From positions 16,510,984 to 16,574,983 of the forward strand of contig NC_092564.1 of assembly GCF_037975245.1 (NCBI RefSeq): a stretch of DNA of 64,000 bases. The letters run 5' to 3'. Below, one piece after another: positions 1 through 11,204 of the stretch (position 1 is the stretch's first letter; each line of letters begins with the position of its first letter). The position numbers were made by a program, and so were the translations under genes. This DNA comes from Apostichopus japonicus. Lineage: Eukaryota; Echinodermata; Holothuroidea; Aspidochirotida; Stichopodidae. Under the pieces are notes generated by a model. It worked only from the letters and a program-made list of their open reading frames with translations, was not told the DNA's origin and searched no databases.

Positions 1-1252
1 CACTGTTCAAATCACCGTATACAGGTTAACCATATCGTATACTCTCATTGTCTCAGCGTAATTGTATTATAACTCTCCGTGTCGTTACTGCCTGCATGCA
101 CAAGCATGTATTTAAATTTAGTCTCGCGATATTTATCCTTTGTATTTTGGACTATATTGTAAATAAAACAGTCCTTTACGAACAACGATAAGATAACAAC
201 AATAGCTTAAATCAATTTCATATACGGAGCTGTTATTTACATTATTTGCCATGTGCAAACAATTGCATATGAACAGACGGTTTACCAGTACACGAACATA
301 TTCGTAGAAATCTTCTTTGGGTGTTTTATCTTTTGTCTTTCTGTATAGCCTATAAGGTTCGTTATTTCCTTATAAACCTGTTATCATCCTCTTACAAGGG
401 ACAGTCAAGTATCTTTCTGAAAAAGGATTTACTGGACATATGCATCTCCATTAGTGTTTTCATTTTAAATTGAATGTGACATTACCAGGCTTTTGATGCG
501 TGCAAAACTTCTCACACTGGAACGAACTTTGAGCCATGAGAAAACTAGGGCCGTCTCATGTCTTATATATAGCCTAACGTGATGTGTGAACTACCGAGGA
601 ATTTTATGCACAGATCTCATAATCACATAACGAAGTCGGTAGCAACTCTCAAGAGATCGCCCACCTTTTCAATATACGTGAACCGAAAATTAAATTTGTT
701 TTGAAAACAATTTCTCATCCACATCGATGAATTATTAAACCAAACTGATCTGGAGAAGGAAAAAGAAACCAACCGTGAGATCGAAATCTTCCATCGGAAA
801 ATTATCAACGGACTAAACAAGACATTCGGAAAGTAAGAAAGAAAGGAAAAAGGCTGCTCTGAAGTTGTTTTTTTTCGGCAGAATATTTGGACTCAGAGAG
901 TTCCTTCATCGAGCTTGTAGTTCATTTGGTTAGACTTGAATACATTTAAACGCCATCAGACCATTGGAATGTTAACCAGTTCAGAGATTGTTAGTACTCG
1001 TTCTTTAAGGATTGATTACTGGAGACACCATGGGTACTTGGTGTATGTTGGTGATAAAAGATTAGCATACCAATATTTTTGGGGTTTTGGAGTTTGATAT
1101 ATACAAGGGAAGTATAGAAATTCTGTATTTTCGTATTGCCGTCAAAAGAATATCTTTTCATCTACCGTTGCTTTCAAACATATCGTCAAAATACCGAACA
1201 TAAGTCTATATAGTACATACATTAGCAAGCGGCCGCACATTCTCATTACAAT
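1..1252. other. 5' stretch without a recognisable gene
   Basis: I see no exon with both splice signals and no protein similarity in this A/T-rich stretch. The longest reading frame (623-820, minus) has no recognisable domain. The last 50 bases may be promoter and leader for the ORF that starts at 1253. Confidence 0.5.
1207..1213 (+). promoter_or_regulatory. TATA-like motif upstream of the 163-aa ORF
   Basis: The motif TATATAG lies about 40 bp before the ATG at 1253. Transcription starting about 30 bp downstream would leave only a very short leader. TA-rich heptamers are common in this DNA, so this could be chance. Confidence 0.2.
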
Positions 1253-1744
1253 ATGTCGACGCCCAAAGACAAAAAGGACTCAAGAAAACTCGGAGTTAAA
1301 CTTCGTAATTCATTCACTAGAAGTCCAAAGCCTCGTCAACCGGTGAATTCCACGGTTACCGGTACATCGGCGGTGCAAGTGAAGGAGACCCGCAAGGGTC
1401 ACATTTCTGTCTACGTTGATACCGATGAACTCGACAAGAATGCGAATTTCGTACCGTCCACCTCACAGTCACCGTCACACCGTCGGAAGAAAGGATCGTC
1501 CCCAAAGAGGCCCAGAAGACGTAGTCCACAGAGTCCAGATAGTGCTTTCTTTAGTAGCGATGACGTAGATATCCCTCCAAATATGGTCAAAAATCAGAAA
1601 GAGATATCCAAGACGTATAATTACAGTTATTCAAGATCCGGCAAAGTCAGGGAAAACGCAAAACGAAGGACCAGCATTCAGGAATTAAACGATAGATTCG
1701 AAGCCGATTTAACCGTTAAACCGAATTCGGCGATGGACTTTTAA
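1253..1744 (+). CDS. Unrecognised basic S/T-P-rich disordered protein, 163 aa
   Basis: This is an uninterrupted ORF from an ATG with A at -3 to a TAA. I do not recognise the family. The product is hydrophilic with no membrane segment or signal peptide. It has several proline-directed sites (TPK near residue 3, SPK near 25, and SPS, SPK, SPQ and SPD between about 73 and 98). A basic patch at about 77-90 (RRKK and KRPRRR) looks like a nuclear localisation signal and overlaps the Cdk-like site SPKR. RKL near residue 12 could be an RxL cyclin-docking motif, and RRTS near 139 fits a basophilic kinase site. These features would suit a phosphorylated nuclear regulator, but that is inference. It could be an intronless gene, one exon of a larger gene, or a chance ORF; its length and unbiased composition favour coding. 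Confidence 0.5.
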   Translation: MSTPKDKKDSRKLGVKLRNSFTRSPKPRQPVNSTVTGTSAVQVKETRKGHISVYVDTDELDKNANFVPSTSQSPSHRRKKGSSPKRPRRRSPQSPDSAFFSSDDVDIPPNMVKNQKEISKTYNYSYSRSGKVRENAKRRTSIQELNDRFEADLTVKPNSAMDF

Positions 1745-2271
1745 GAAGAGAAAACCCCTAAAAGACCGAAGTTTATACCCAAGAAGACAAGAAAACAAGT
1801 TTTTACCTATATATATATATATATATATAGGAGCTACTATGTTTTGTACAACACTCTAGGAGTACATGATCAATGTTTGTTATGGTCTTGGTTTAAGTCT
1901 ATAGTTTAACAGTAAAGGAAAGATCGTATCAGGTTAACTGAACTAAATGTTGAAAAGAAAGCTGGATATATTGTGTGGTATAAAGATATGTGAAATTTTC
2001 CTTCAATTTCCTAAGAATACTGACAACACGTCGCAGTAGCACATTAGAATTTTCAAGCATTGAAGGTGGGGGCTGGGGGCTAGGGTAACATCATCCTAAG
2101 GGCGTCAGTTATGAACACGTTACTCGTTAAATTGTTGTATTTCTTTATGTTATTATGCACCGGGCACCGTGCTTTTTTTTCATTCCTTCATTCAGAATGC
2201 TTAGTTTAGGAATGATTAAGTGAGGGGTGGGGTGGGGTTAGTGAGAGGAGAGAAACGGGGTGATATCTTCC

Positions 2272-2273
<2 letters not shown>

Positions 2274-2315
<42 letters not shown>

Positions 2316-2347
2316 CGATTTCAATTATATCTATATATATATATATC

Positions 2348-2385
<38 letters not shown>

Positions 2386-2446
2386 TATATCTAAATATAT
2401 ATATATATGTATATATATATATACATATATATACATATATATACAT
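2274..2446. repeat. (TA)n microsatellite, interrupted
   Basis: Long alternating TA runs broken by short TCTAAATA-type interruptions. Shorter TA runs occur at 1808-1829, 45860-45884 and 49197-49219. Confidence 0.9.
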
Positions 2447-3070
2447 ATAGACGGACAACTCAGGTGATAGCATGTTATAATACACCTACCGTACCTGTTT
2501 AACCATTGGCTGTAGTCATGGGCTGGGTTCTCAACACCTACATGTTTGAATGCGACGAACTAAATATGAAATGCAGTATTACTAACACGTGTTCGAAATA
2601 TTTACATGTCGTATAAGATTGATACAAGAACAAAGATCACTGCATGAGGTTATCAATCAAAAGTCGTTTCCTTCTTATGGATAGGTCACTTTAAATCGAT
2701 CTTCTTTTGTTGATCGATTATCATATGGAAGACGTAATACCCCCCCTCCCCCTGCTATTGTCCCCTCCCTTTATATCCTCTCCACTTGTGCAGTGGCAGC
2801 GAAAGGAGATTTCAATCTAAGTGGTTAAGTCACAAACTCCGAAGGTCAATGAGTTGGGGAAGCAAACCACCCAAACGAAAGCAAGTTACGTTTGACCAAT
2901 AGAACCCTCCGTGCATCATGTACCACAACTCTAATTATTTGAATGTCTTTCACAAAAAAGGCACTTTTAAGTTACTTTAGTTGTATTTGTTTATTGTGTT
3001 CACCGTGCTCATTAACCTGTCTGTATTCTGTGCGTGTTTTTGTCTCTTCTGTTACTGTTACTTGTCATTT

Positions 3071-3110
3071 AGCCTCTGAATAAGATCCTGCTAGGATCGA
3101 AACGTCAGGC
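3071..3110 (+). ncRNA. Hammerhead-ribozyme-like motif of Penelope type, probably degenerate
   Basis: The element order is that of a type I hammerhead. Stem I is GCCT paired with AGGC. It is followed by the core strand CTGAATA, a 5-bp stem II (GATCC, loop TGCTA, GGATC), then GAAAC and the GTC cleavage triplet. Minimal stem III hammerheads ending in GAAACGTC are known from Penelope-like retroelements. The first core strand should read CTGANGA; here the second G is T, so self-cleavage is doubtful. No reverse transcriptase ORF is visible nearby, so this would be an element remnant. Confidence 0.5.
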
Positions 3111-4324
3111 CAACTTACTTTTACACATTCTATTACACAGGCTCTCTGGTGGATAAGCAGTTTGCTAACAGTTTTATTTTATTTTAGTTGTATTTGATTC
3201 AACAAAAGGACACTTTTTTAATTATAGATTTGTTTGACATTTTCTCATCAAAAGGTCACTTTTTAAGTAACAAAGAGGGTGCATTTTTTCAGTATTATAA
3301 AAAATGGAAAAAAAGTCCTTGATCTTCTCTTTTTTTTTCTTTCTTCCTTTTGTCTGTATCTATATAGATTTGTCAGATAATTAAATCAACTATACCAAAT
3401 TCTTGGTGCACGCAATTGTTTATTTGTAACGATGATGCGTGCGCGTCTTATGGACTACTGTGTTAGACATACATAATTCTTTTTCTCCAGAAATGACAGT
3501 TCATAATTAACTGCGTTTTATGTTCCTCACATATTTATTGAAACTAGAATAATATTTGAATATTTTGTAACAAGTTGTGTACCACCTTATCCAGGTCTAA
3601 AGGTCTGTAAAGAAAAGAGGATAATTAATTAAATTCGATTGTATTTACATTCGCTCATCATTTTCTTCTTCTTCTTTATGTTGTCTACATGGTATGGTAT
3701 TATGACATCACAATACCTTTTATATAGTGTATAAATAAATCATATACTGCAACTAGGATGTGGCATATTTAATTTAATATCAATTCAATCTAGATATGTT
3801 CGAAGTTAGAAGACCTCGAAAAGAAAGAAAGATAGAGAGCGAGAAAGGGGGCCTAAAGGGGCTGTAACACTGCAGGGGTATTGAGAGAAAATCCGGGTCC
3901 GACAGACAATTACGTCATCGGCTTAATTTTAGTGAAGTCTTCATATATTCCCTAACTATGCATTATAATGAAAAAGAATACTGTTTGTTTATGCCATATT
4001 TCTCCATGTCACCTGCAGGCCGCGTGTTAGAAGATCCTCTGCCCTCAGTTATCACTATTACCAAAATAATTCTTTTTAAGTCTTTCAAAGTATGTAGAAT
4101 GCTGCGAGTACAGCACCATGCAAAGGAAAGTCCTCTAAATATATAGCTCGATTTTTATATTACATGAGGGCTATGTTATTGATTATCAAATGCAGAAATG
4201 TAGCGGTGGTTTATCATTTTGTCTTCTTCAACCAGCCATTCTGCATGTTTGAAAGAAAAAGTATACAGGCGTCTTTGAAGATGAAACGGGGTTCCGCTCC
4301 CTTCACTTCACCCTCATATACATG

Positions 4325-4346
4325 CACACACACACACACACACACG

Positions 4347-4378
<32 letters not shown>
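4325..4378. repeat. (CA)n followed by (TA)n compound microsatellite
   Basis: About 17 CA units with one CG interruption run into about 11 TA units. All overlapping ORFs in this segment are products of the repeat. Confidence 0.9.
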
Positions 4379-7300
4379 GCTATACATATATATATATTGG
4401 GTGTGGTCACCATGGAACTGATATGCGTATTATGGTATACGCGTGGGTGTATGGTGTTGAGAGAGGAGAGTATTGCACTGTTCGTCTGTATACAAACTAT
4501 ACCAATATTTGTTTTGGGGAACGGCCTGTGTATCATTCGGAATGTGTTAGTTTGGCCTTTATATGTGTATATTTATAAATGTGTGAGGGTCTTGCTTGAA
4601 TTATTCCAACTTATAACACAAATGGAATACCAACTGACATTAAACATTTATGTCTACGTATAGAATACAAATTTAGGTTATCCGTAAAGTAAAATCTAGA
4701 TATTAAAAACAAAGTTAAAGATGGGTATCTTAAAAACCGGAAATGGTATGAAATGAAGATAAGTGCTCATTTTGTTTCAGTCTTGGCTTATAGGCATCAT
4801 ATATCAAGACTAAACTTCTATTCAAAGTCATGGCGATGTTAAATTTTAGTATTTCACCAAGGAAGAGGAGGGGGAGAGGAGGGGTGGGGGTTGGGTTGGG
4901 TCTCGATTGGTCAAATATTCCCCTATAAATTTCTGTTTCCTCTGTTTTGACATTGAAGTACAAAAAAAAAGAAAAGAAACAGTATTCTACAAGTCGGGTT
5001 TTCGACGATGGATCGAAATTTATCAAAATTGCTAATGTAAGTTTCCTCAATGTATAAATGAACTGCAATAAGAGAGGGAGTAGAGACATTAATTTCTTCA
5101 CAATCAAAATGTTTATTCATTTGGTTTATAAATTTTTGAGATGATCGTGGATATTAGATGCAAAATTATCAAACAATCAATACCTCAGACGGAAATAATC
5201 GATCACCGATAAAGATATTATAATTTGATCCTCTTTTCACGTTTCATATACTAATAAAGTAAGCTGGACAAAGTTGTATATGCTCAAAGTGTATTTTTCT
5301 TGAGTTCTTGTTGGGTTGTTACAATTTCAGCATCGCTAAATGAGCCCCCTACCCCCCCCCCGAACCCCTTCTTAATGGTTATGAAATTTGCATTCAATTC
5401 CTATGTACCGTTTTCGAGACAACAACATTTTGTTGACGCGTTTAAAAGCAGAATTGAACTTGAAGATGTAATGTCATCGAAGCAAACTTACAAATTTGTT
5501 TTATTTTGTTCTTTAAATTTGAGTTTAGTTTAATTTCCACCCCAAATTCAGATGCATCTCAGTATGAATACACAACAGTCAATGAATCATTCCTTATTTC
5601 ACACATGCACTATAAGGTGAGTTGGAACCATTTATCCAATAAAATGTCAAACAGTAAAGTGTAAAATAAAGTAAAATAAAATATTTCGTTGTGAGTGCGC
5701 AACTATGACGTCACACCTGTTTGCTTCAAGTTCACTTATGGTAAAACTTAACTGTGACAATTTCAATTACCAATATCTCGAGAACGACTGGTAGGAAATG
5801 GATGCAAATTTGACCAGGATGCCTCGAAAGTGTTACTCAGAAATACATCTTTCTCTGAACTATCCTTTTAATTCTAAATGGTGAGAGTTGCATATTTGAG
5901 AGTTTCTATGCGTGAATTTCACTCTTCCCGGGTAGTGGCTTCACGCAAAAGGAGCTCTAAGCAACAACATGTTTTGTTTTATTGTCAATTCTTAACTGTG
6001 TGAATGTTAAGGTTTCACTATGAACTCTCTCCATACTCTCCCAATGAGGATCCTCACCCTGGACACTTTTAAGGAGTGAATTTCCAATTTATGGATAAAA
6101 AGAGTATGTATAGATTGAAACAAAATTGTCTTCTATTGTCTTGATTACTTCTCTGACATACGAACAACTGTTGAACGCAGGTTTTTTATTATCTATATCG
6201 AGGCCAGTTATAGACGCCATTTTCTGCTATGACGTCAGAGAATGTCAACATCAAAGTGTCAATCGCAAGAAAGTTATGCAGTTCTTTAAGGTACCCGTAT
6301 TAAAAAGAGTTTTCACTTCCTTACAAATATTCTTGGCTGTGTGACTTTGTGTATTCTGTAACGAATTAAGAATTTAGGGACAGTGAGGGGGGGGGGGCGT
6401 GGCGAGGGGAAAGAAAGGGGTAGGAACTTATAAATATTAATAATAATTTCTGCATAAAAGAGTTCTTTGGAATATTGTTTTTGATCCCGTATACAACATG
6501 TGCTTCTCTGCACGCTAGTAGACAGGTTGGGGCACCGGAGTGGGTGGAGTGGCGTGCGCCAAACAGACTAATGTTCCCCTTCCCCATCTGTCAAAACTAT
6601 CCAAACTTTTCTTCCAATTACTTTATATTTGAATTGATGGTGCAGATACATATCTTTCTTGGTGGTGCTGTTCTTAATACGAACTAAAGCATATAAAGTA
6701 TGTAAATACATAGCCCATAATATACTTATTTGGCATATAGGGCGCATATATTGAAACCATTCTTCAATTGTTGCACCCCCACCCCCCTCCTCCCTCCTCC
6801 ACCAGGCTCCTTCCAGCTCATGCATAATCTCCGCATTTCTTGATTTACTCAGAGGGACTTAGGGGGATGGATGAATTCCCTTCTCGTAATACTTTTTATT
6901 ACTTTTATTTTAAGAAAAAGTCGCCCAGGAAAGAACCTGGGCACGAAAACCAAACTACCAAAACGACTGATCCACTTTAAACCCCAGGCCCCTTGCATCG
7001 GGACTGTGACTGTGTGACCATCGTCAGGTGTGCATCACCATTCCCCTCGAAAGAGAACAGATACTACACATGATCTAAACCACAGTAGGGTATTCGCAGG
7101 GCAGTAGCAGATTTCTTCGTGTTTCGTAATCTTCTTCTTCACTTAAGTAAATGAAACTTTGCACTTTGTCCTCGCACTGCATGTTTGTAAAGACGCTCTC
7201 CTCCACGCACATACCATCACTTTGTGTTCCTTCTATTGCAGACACTATAAGCTATGATATATACTAAAACAAACAAAAAAGAACAGAATAATTGATAACA

Positions 7301-10160
7301 AAAGAAAAAATAAATAGTGTGTTGCCCTGTAGAGAAAAGACAATCACGGTTTATGTGGAAGCCGCCCTCATATTGATAAGAAGATACGACGTGCAAGTGT
7401 AATATGAATATGCATAACATAATTATATGCATGAACAAGTGGCTGTGCGCAAAAGGGGTGGGGGAAGCGGGGGTATGGCCCACCTCCCATCCTCAGTCGT
7501 TTTTGTTTTTATGTTTTTTTTTTTTTTAAATTAGCCGGGGAAGAATTAGACCACGCCTACGGGTGTACATCAACCTGTTCAACTTCACACACGAAACTAA
7601 TAATCAGTATTTGTTAGAAAACATTTTGTTTAGAGCTTGGAATAGTCTCAAAATGCCTCAGAATGCAAACATTTTGACCTTTTTTCATTTTCTGGGCATG
7701 CAGGAACCCTCAGACCTTCCTACATGTTATACTGTTAAAAAAAAAACAGTACCACACAATGCCTTTATAAAAATCTTTCATTGTCTCTGGCCTGTCCATA
7801 TAGGTTCAGTCCCTCCCTAAATCAGTCGGGGAAATGTATACACCCATCCCCCTCCCCGATACATTAGCGAGGTATCCATCTTTTTCATTCAGTAAAGATA
7901 ATTATGTCTCCCACAAATTTAATATTATCGTTTCTTTCATTTGGAAACCTCAATATCCCATCATCGCATGATCATGGTGTGATTTTGGTAAACAAGAAAA
8001 GTAACATTCCTCAGACATATACCCCTGTCTAGATATTATCGTCGTAAAGAACCACTATTTTATAGGTTAAGTCGACTCTTTACCGGTGACTTTCCTGACT
8101 CGAGTTTGAGTCATTGACTCGAGTAACTGTATCATGACTATGCGAGGGAAAAAGTTGAGTTACATCAATTTGAAATTAAATGATTCGAATCTGTGACGTG
8201 CAAAGGGCTTCAAAGGTTGGGGGAGTGGGAATACCAAATCACCCCACCCTCTCCCCCTCGAGGCTGGGGGAATGAACCTTGAAGAATGAAGAGTGTGGCT
8301 GTGGGATCGATGAATGTGACTCCCATGCATGTGTAGGCAAACTTTTTCAAAAGGCAGACAAATTAAAGAGGGCGCTACAAACAAGACATGGCTAGAGTTC
8401 ATTTACAAAGGAACTTTATGGACATGGCCAGGCTCTGAGGTAAATATACTGCTCTAAGGCTGCTGAGAGACTTACAATGGATTCGGATGTCTCAGTCTGT
8501 GACAAGAACATAGTTCTCACAATTAGCATAGATACTACGCAGTCTAAATGTCTGCAGAAATTGGACGAGGGAGGGGTGGTGGGGGGGGGGGGGGTAAGGG
8601 GGGTAAGGGGTTATGTGTCAAAATGTTATTTGTTTGAATCGGGGCTTGCTTGAAAAGCTTTTTATAACAATCGGTTTTCATATGGATAAAAGAGGAAATG
8701 ATGTATCTAGTTTCATCAATTTACTTTGACAAAAAGTTTTTATAACTTTCATCAAATGGTAATTCAAATAACAGTATGTATTTGTCTGTAGATTACGTCA
8801 AGTCAAACTTAAGGATCATTCAAAGTTATTTCGATACATATAGCTTAGAATTAGTTCAATTCAGTGGCGAATCAATGATGCGTTAGTATTTTCGCAGTCG
8901 TTTTTGGACACAGCTATAGTGGTTTAAATCCGAATTTGCAAAGCGTGCCCTCCCTTTGCAGTCGTATATTTGGGGGGGGGGGGGGGGGTGGGCGGGGTAG
9001 GACGGAAGTATATATAGGCCTATTCGTGGTATCTCTATCTCTCTCTCTCTCTCAATATGTGGTCACACAGATACTTTTTGATTTTCAAGTTGGAATGCAA
9101 GTGCCAATTATTAGAATTAACTTTAGAATTATTATTAACATTAGCATTTAGCATTAGAAATATAATCTGCATTTAGAATTATAGAAATAGCAACTAAAGT
9201 AGAATTTTAGAGTAGAATTATAGGTTAGAATTAGAAATTAGTATTTACATGAGAGCATTTGAATTAGAATAAGAATTGACTTAGAATTAGAAGTCTAGGA
9301 AATGGTGTAGTTATTTATTTCTTATACCGTCATGGTGTGCGGCTTACACCCTGTTTGTATATATCTTAAGTGATACTTTTTTTTAAATCTATAGCAGTGT
9401 GTTGTGAACTTCTTCTGCGTTTTGCGTTGAATTGCTACAATCGGATGATACCTGAACCATACGGTAGTCTATCGCTTAGCGGACCACCAAATCCCTCTAA
9501 ATGAATGTGATAACACTGATAAACCCTACTTCAAGATGAAAATATACAATATCCATTCCAAGATCTTTCTGGAAAAGTGTTTGACGTTCATGATTGGTAT
9601 TTGTGCTGATTTGTGTTCTTGTGTATATGTGAGGATGTGGGGGGGGGGGTGGAGAGAAGGGTTCCTTTGAAAATGAAATTCTCACCCATAAAGTTTCGAA
9701 TAACATTAGCACGTTCCTTCTTTCTTTACCATTTACCACTGCAAATGTTTTTGAACCATTACATACGCAAATATACGGCCCCATCATAACATCCTTCCTA
9801 TCCTTAACAGTCTCGTTTGAACGAGAGAAGCAAGTTCAGCAGTATAAACACGTGCATAGTCAATCACCAGATCCTAAAGTAGCCTGACTGTTGCTCTATA
9901 CAGAGGCGTCAAGAAATAACTCAGACACCGGGGACATGTGTCTTTTGCACTATTCATTTTATGCTTTGACCGACTGCGTGCCCTTTCTCCCTCCTTTCGT
10001 CAGGCCTATTTCCAATCTCCGTGGTAAATGACTAAACTAAACTATTTCTAGGTATATTTCATTGTATGAGAACCAAAGCAATGATTTCAATGCCTTAGTA
10101 GACTCCGTTTTGGAATCCGAGCGCTAGTTGCCCCAGGAGTGGGATGCCTACGCAGTAACT

Positions 10161-10168
10161 ACGACTGC
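10161..10168. repeat. Left 8-bp target site duplication of the MITE at 10.2 kb
   Basis: ACGACTGC here is repeated exactly at 10515-10522 on the far side of the element. Confidence 0.8.
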
Positions 10169-10514
10169 CAAGGGCGTAGGAACCGGGGGGCTGGGGGCGC
10201 CAGCCCCCCAGTGAAGAATATGGCGGGAAGTATCATTCCGCCCCCCCCCCCCCGCTTTGCAAGTAAAAAAACCCTTTTTCATTTCCAAATGAGAAAAAAA
10301 TCTCATTTGGAGCACCAAATTGCATTTAAGGCAAGGTGAAAATGCAAAATTATTTACAGAATGGAGTGGGTGGGTTGAAGTGTGCTATATTGCACCAAAT
10401 TGCATCTGAGGCCACCTGGAAATGCAAAAAAATCCAAAGGGGGAGGGGGACACCGGCTATCAGTCTTCAGCCCCCCCCCCCCCCCCCACTCAAAAGTACC
10501 TTCCTACGCCACTG
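10169..10514 (+). mobile_element. hAT-type MITE, copy 1 (346 bp)
   Basis: The element begins CAAGGGCGTAGGAA and ends TTCCTACGCCACTG, giving imperfect terminal inverted repeats. It is bounded by an exact 8-bp duplication (ACGACTGC). An 8-bp duplication and CA(G)-type termini with GGCG point to the hAT superfamily. Inside are poly-C/G tracts, a short hairpin with arms CCAAATGAGA, and no ORF, so it is non-autonomous. A second copy lies inverted at 25493-25850. Confidence 0.85.
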
Positions 10515-10742
10515 ACGACTGCTATTTAAAAAATTAACATTGGTTACATCTTCACTATCCATTATCCCCAAAATTTGTCCATCCCATAGTTTGCAGGGCT
10601 TTCGATTTTATTTGGGGCTACTAAGTACATTTTCTAAGATAGGCATATAGACGTCTAATATTAGAGCCGCGCTCGAATAACCCGGTAAGGTTTGAAATGA
10701 TTATTCAGTCCCGCTGCTTTCAGAAAACTTTTCAATTTTTTG

Positions 10743-10799
10743 ATTGGCTATTTTAAATAGCGGCTAAGTCAAGTTTACCCATTGTTGCAATATGATTGG
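10743..10799 (+). promoter_or_regulatory. Pair of inverted CCAAT boxes, candidate ANP32 promoter
   Basis: GATTGGC and GATTGGT, both with ATTGG in the same orientation (743-747 and 795-799), lie 52 bp apart and about 360-410 bp before the ANP32 start codon. Inverted CCAAT pairs are typical NF-Y sites in TATA-less housekeeping promoters. No transcription start can be fixed by eye. Confidence 0.35.
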
Positions 10800-11156
10800 T
10801 TAGTGCATGCTTATTATGTTAATATTAGGGTGTCCCGCAATTGCTCAATTGTATGACACCCTCTCTGGATCATACGTTCGCGCTTTCGACACTGTGTGTG
10901 TATTCATATATATACTGTGTATGTGCATTAGCTACCGCAGCGCTCCATACTGGAGCGACGGTTCATGCTAATGACCTTATTGTGTATACGTATACTGCAC
11001 TGTATACCAAGCTTCAAGGCATCCTGATATATCTTTGTGTCTTTCAATGCAGGTAACCCTATCGTTGCATACTTGATCTACCGTGTGAGTTTATCGCGTA
11101 TGTGTGGCGCTAGCTTCAAGCATCATTGGGGTAAAGTGTAAGTTCGTTAAAAGGAA

Positions 11157-11204
11157 ATGGAGAAGAGGATCGAACTCGAGTCGCGAGGTATGAAGGCAGA
11201 TCAG
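11157..11204 (+). CDS. ANP32: ANP32 coding exon 1
   Basis: Encodes residues 1-16, [16 protein letters not shown], the N-terminal cap helix of the LRR domain. The ATG matches the family start and has A at -3. The donor is CAG|GTAAGA and the junction is phase 0. The 5' UTR boundary is not resolved. Confidence 0.9.

Larger units (their letters stand above)
1745..10160. other. Gene-free interval upstream of ANP32
   Basis: No exon or conserved protein segment was recognised in these 8.4 kb. The interval holds TA and CA microsatellites, a hammerhead-like motif, long G runs near 8581 and 8973, a degenerate TTAGAA-rich patch near 9100-9300, and two TGACGTCA (CRE-type) octamers at 5706-5713 and 6230-6237. 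Short ORFs here have no similarity I can name. Confidence 0.55.

Noticed and set aside
6900-7010. tRNA-like gene suggested by GCCCAGG and CCTGGGC hairpin
   Set aside because: No box A or box B at suitable spacing.
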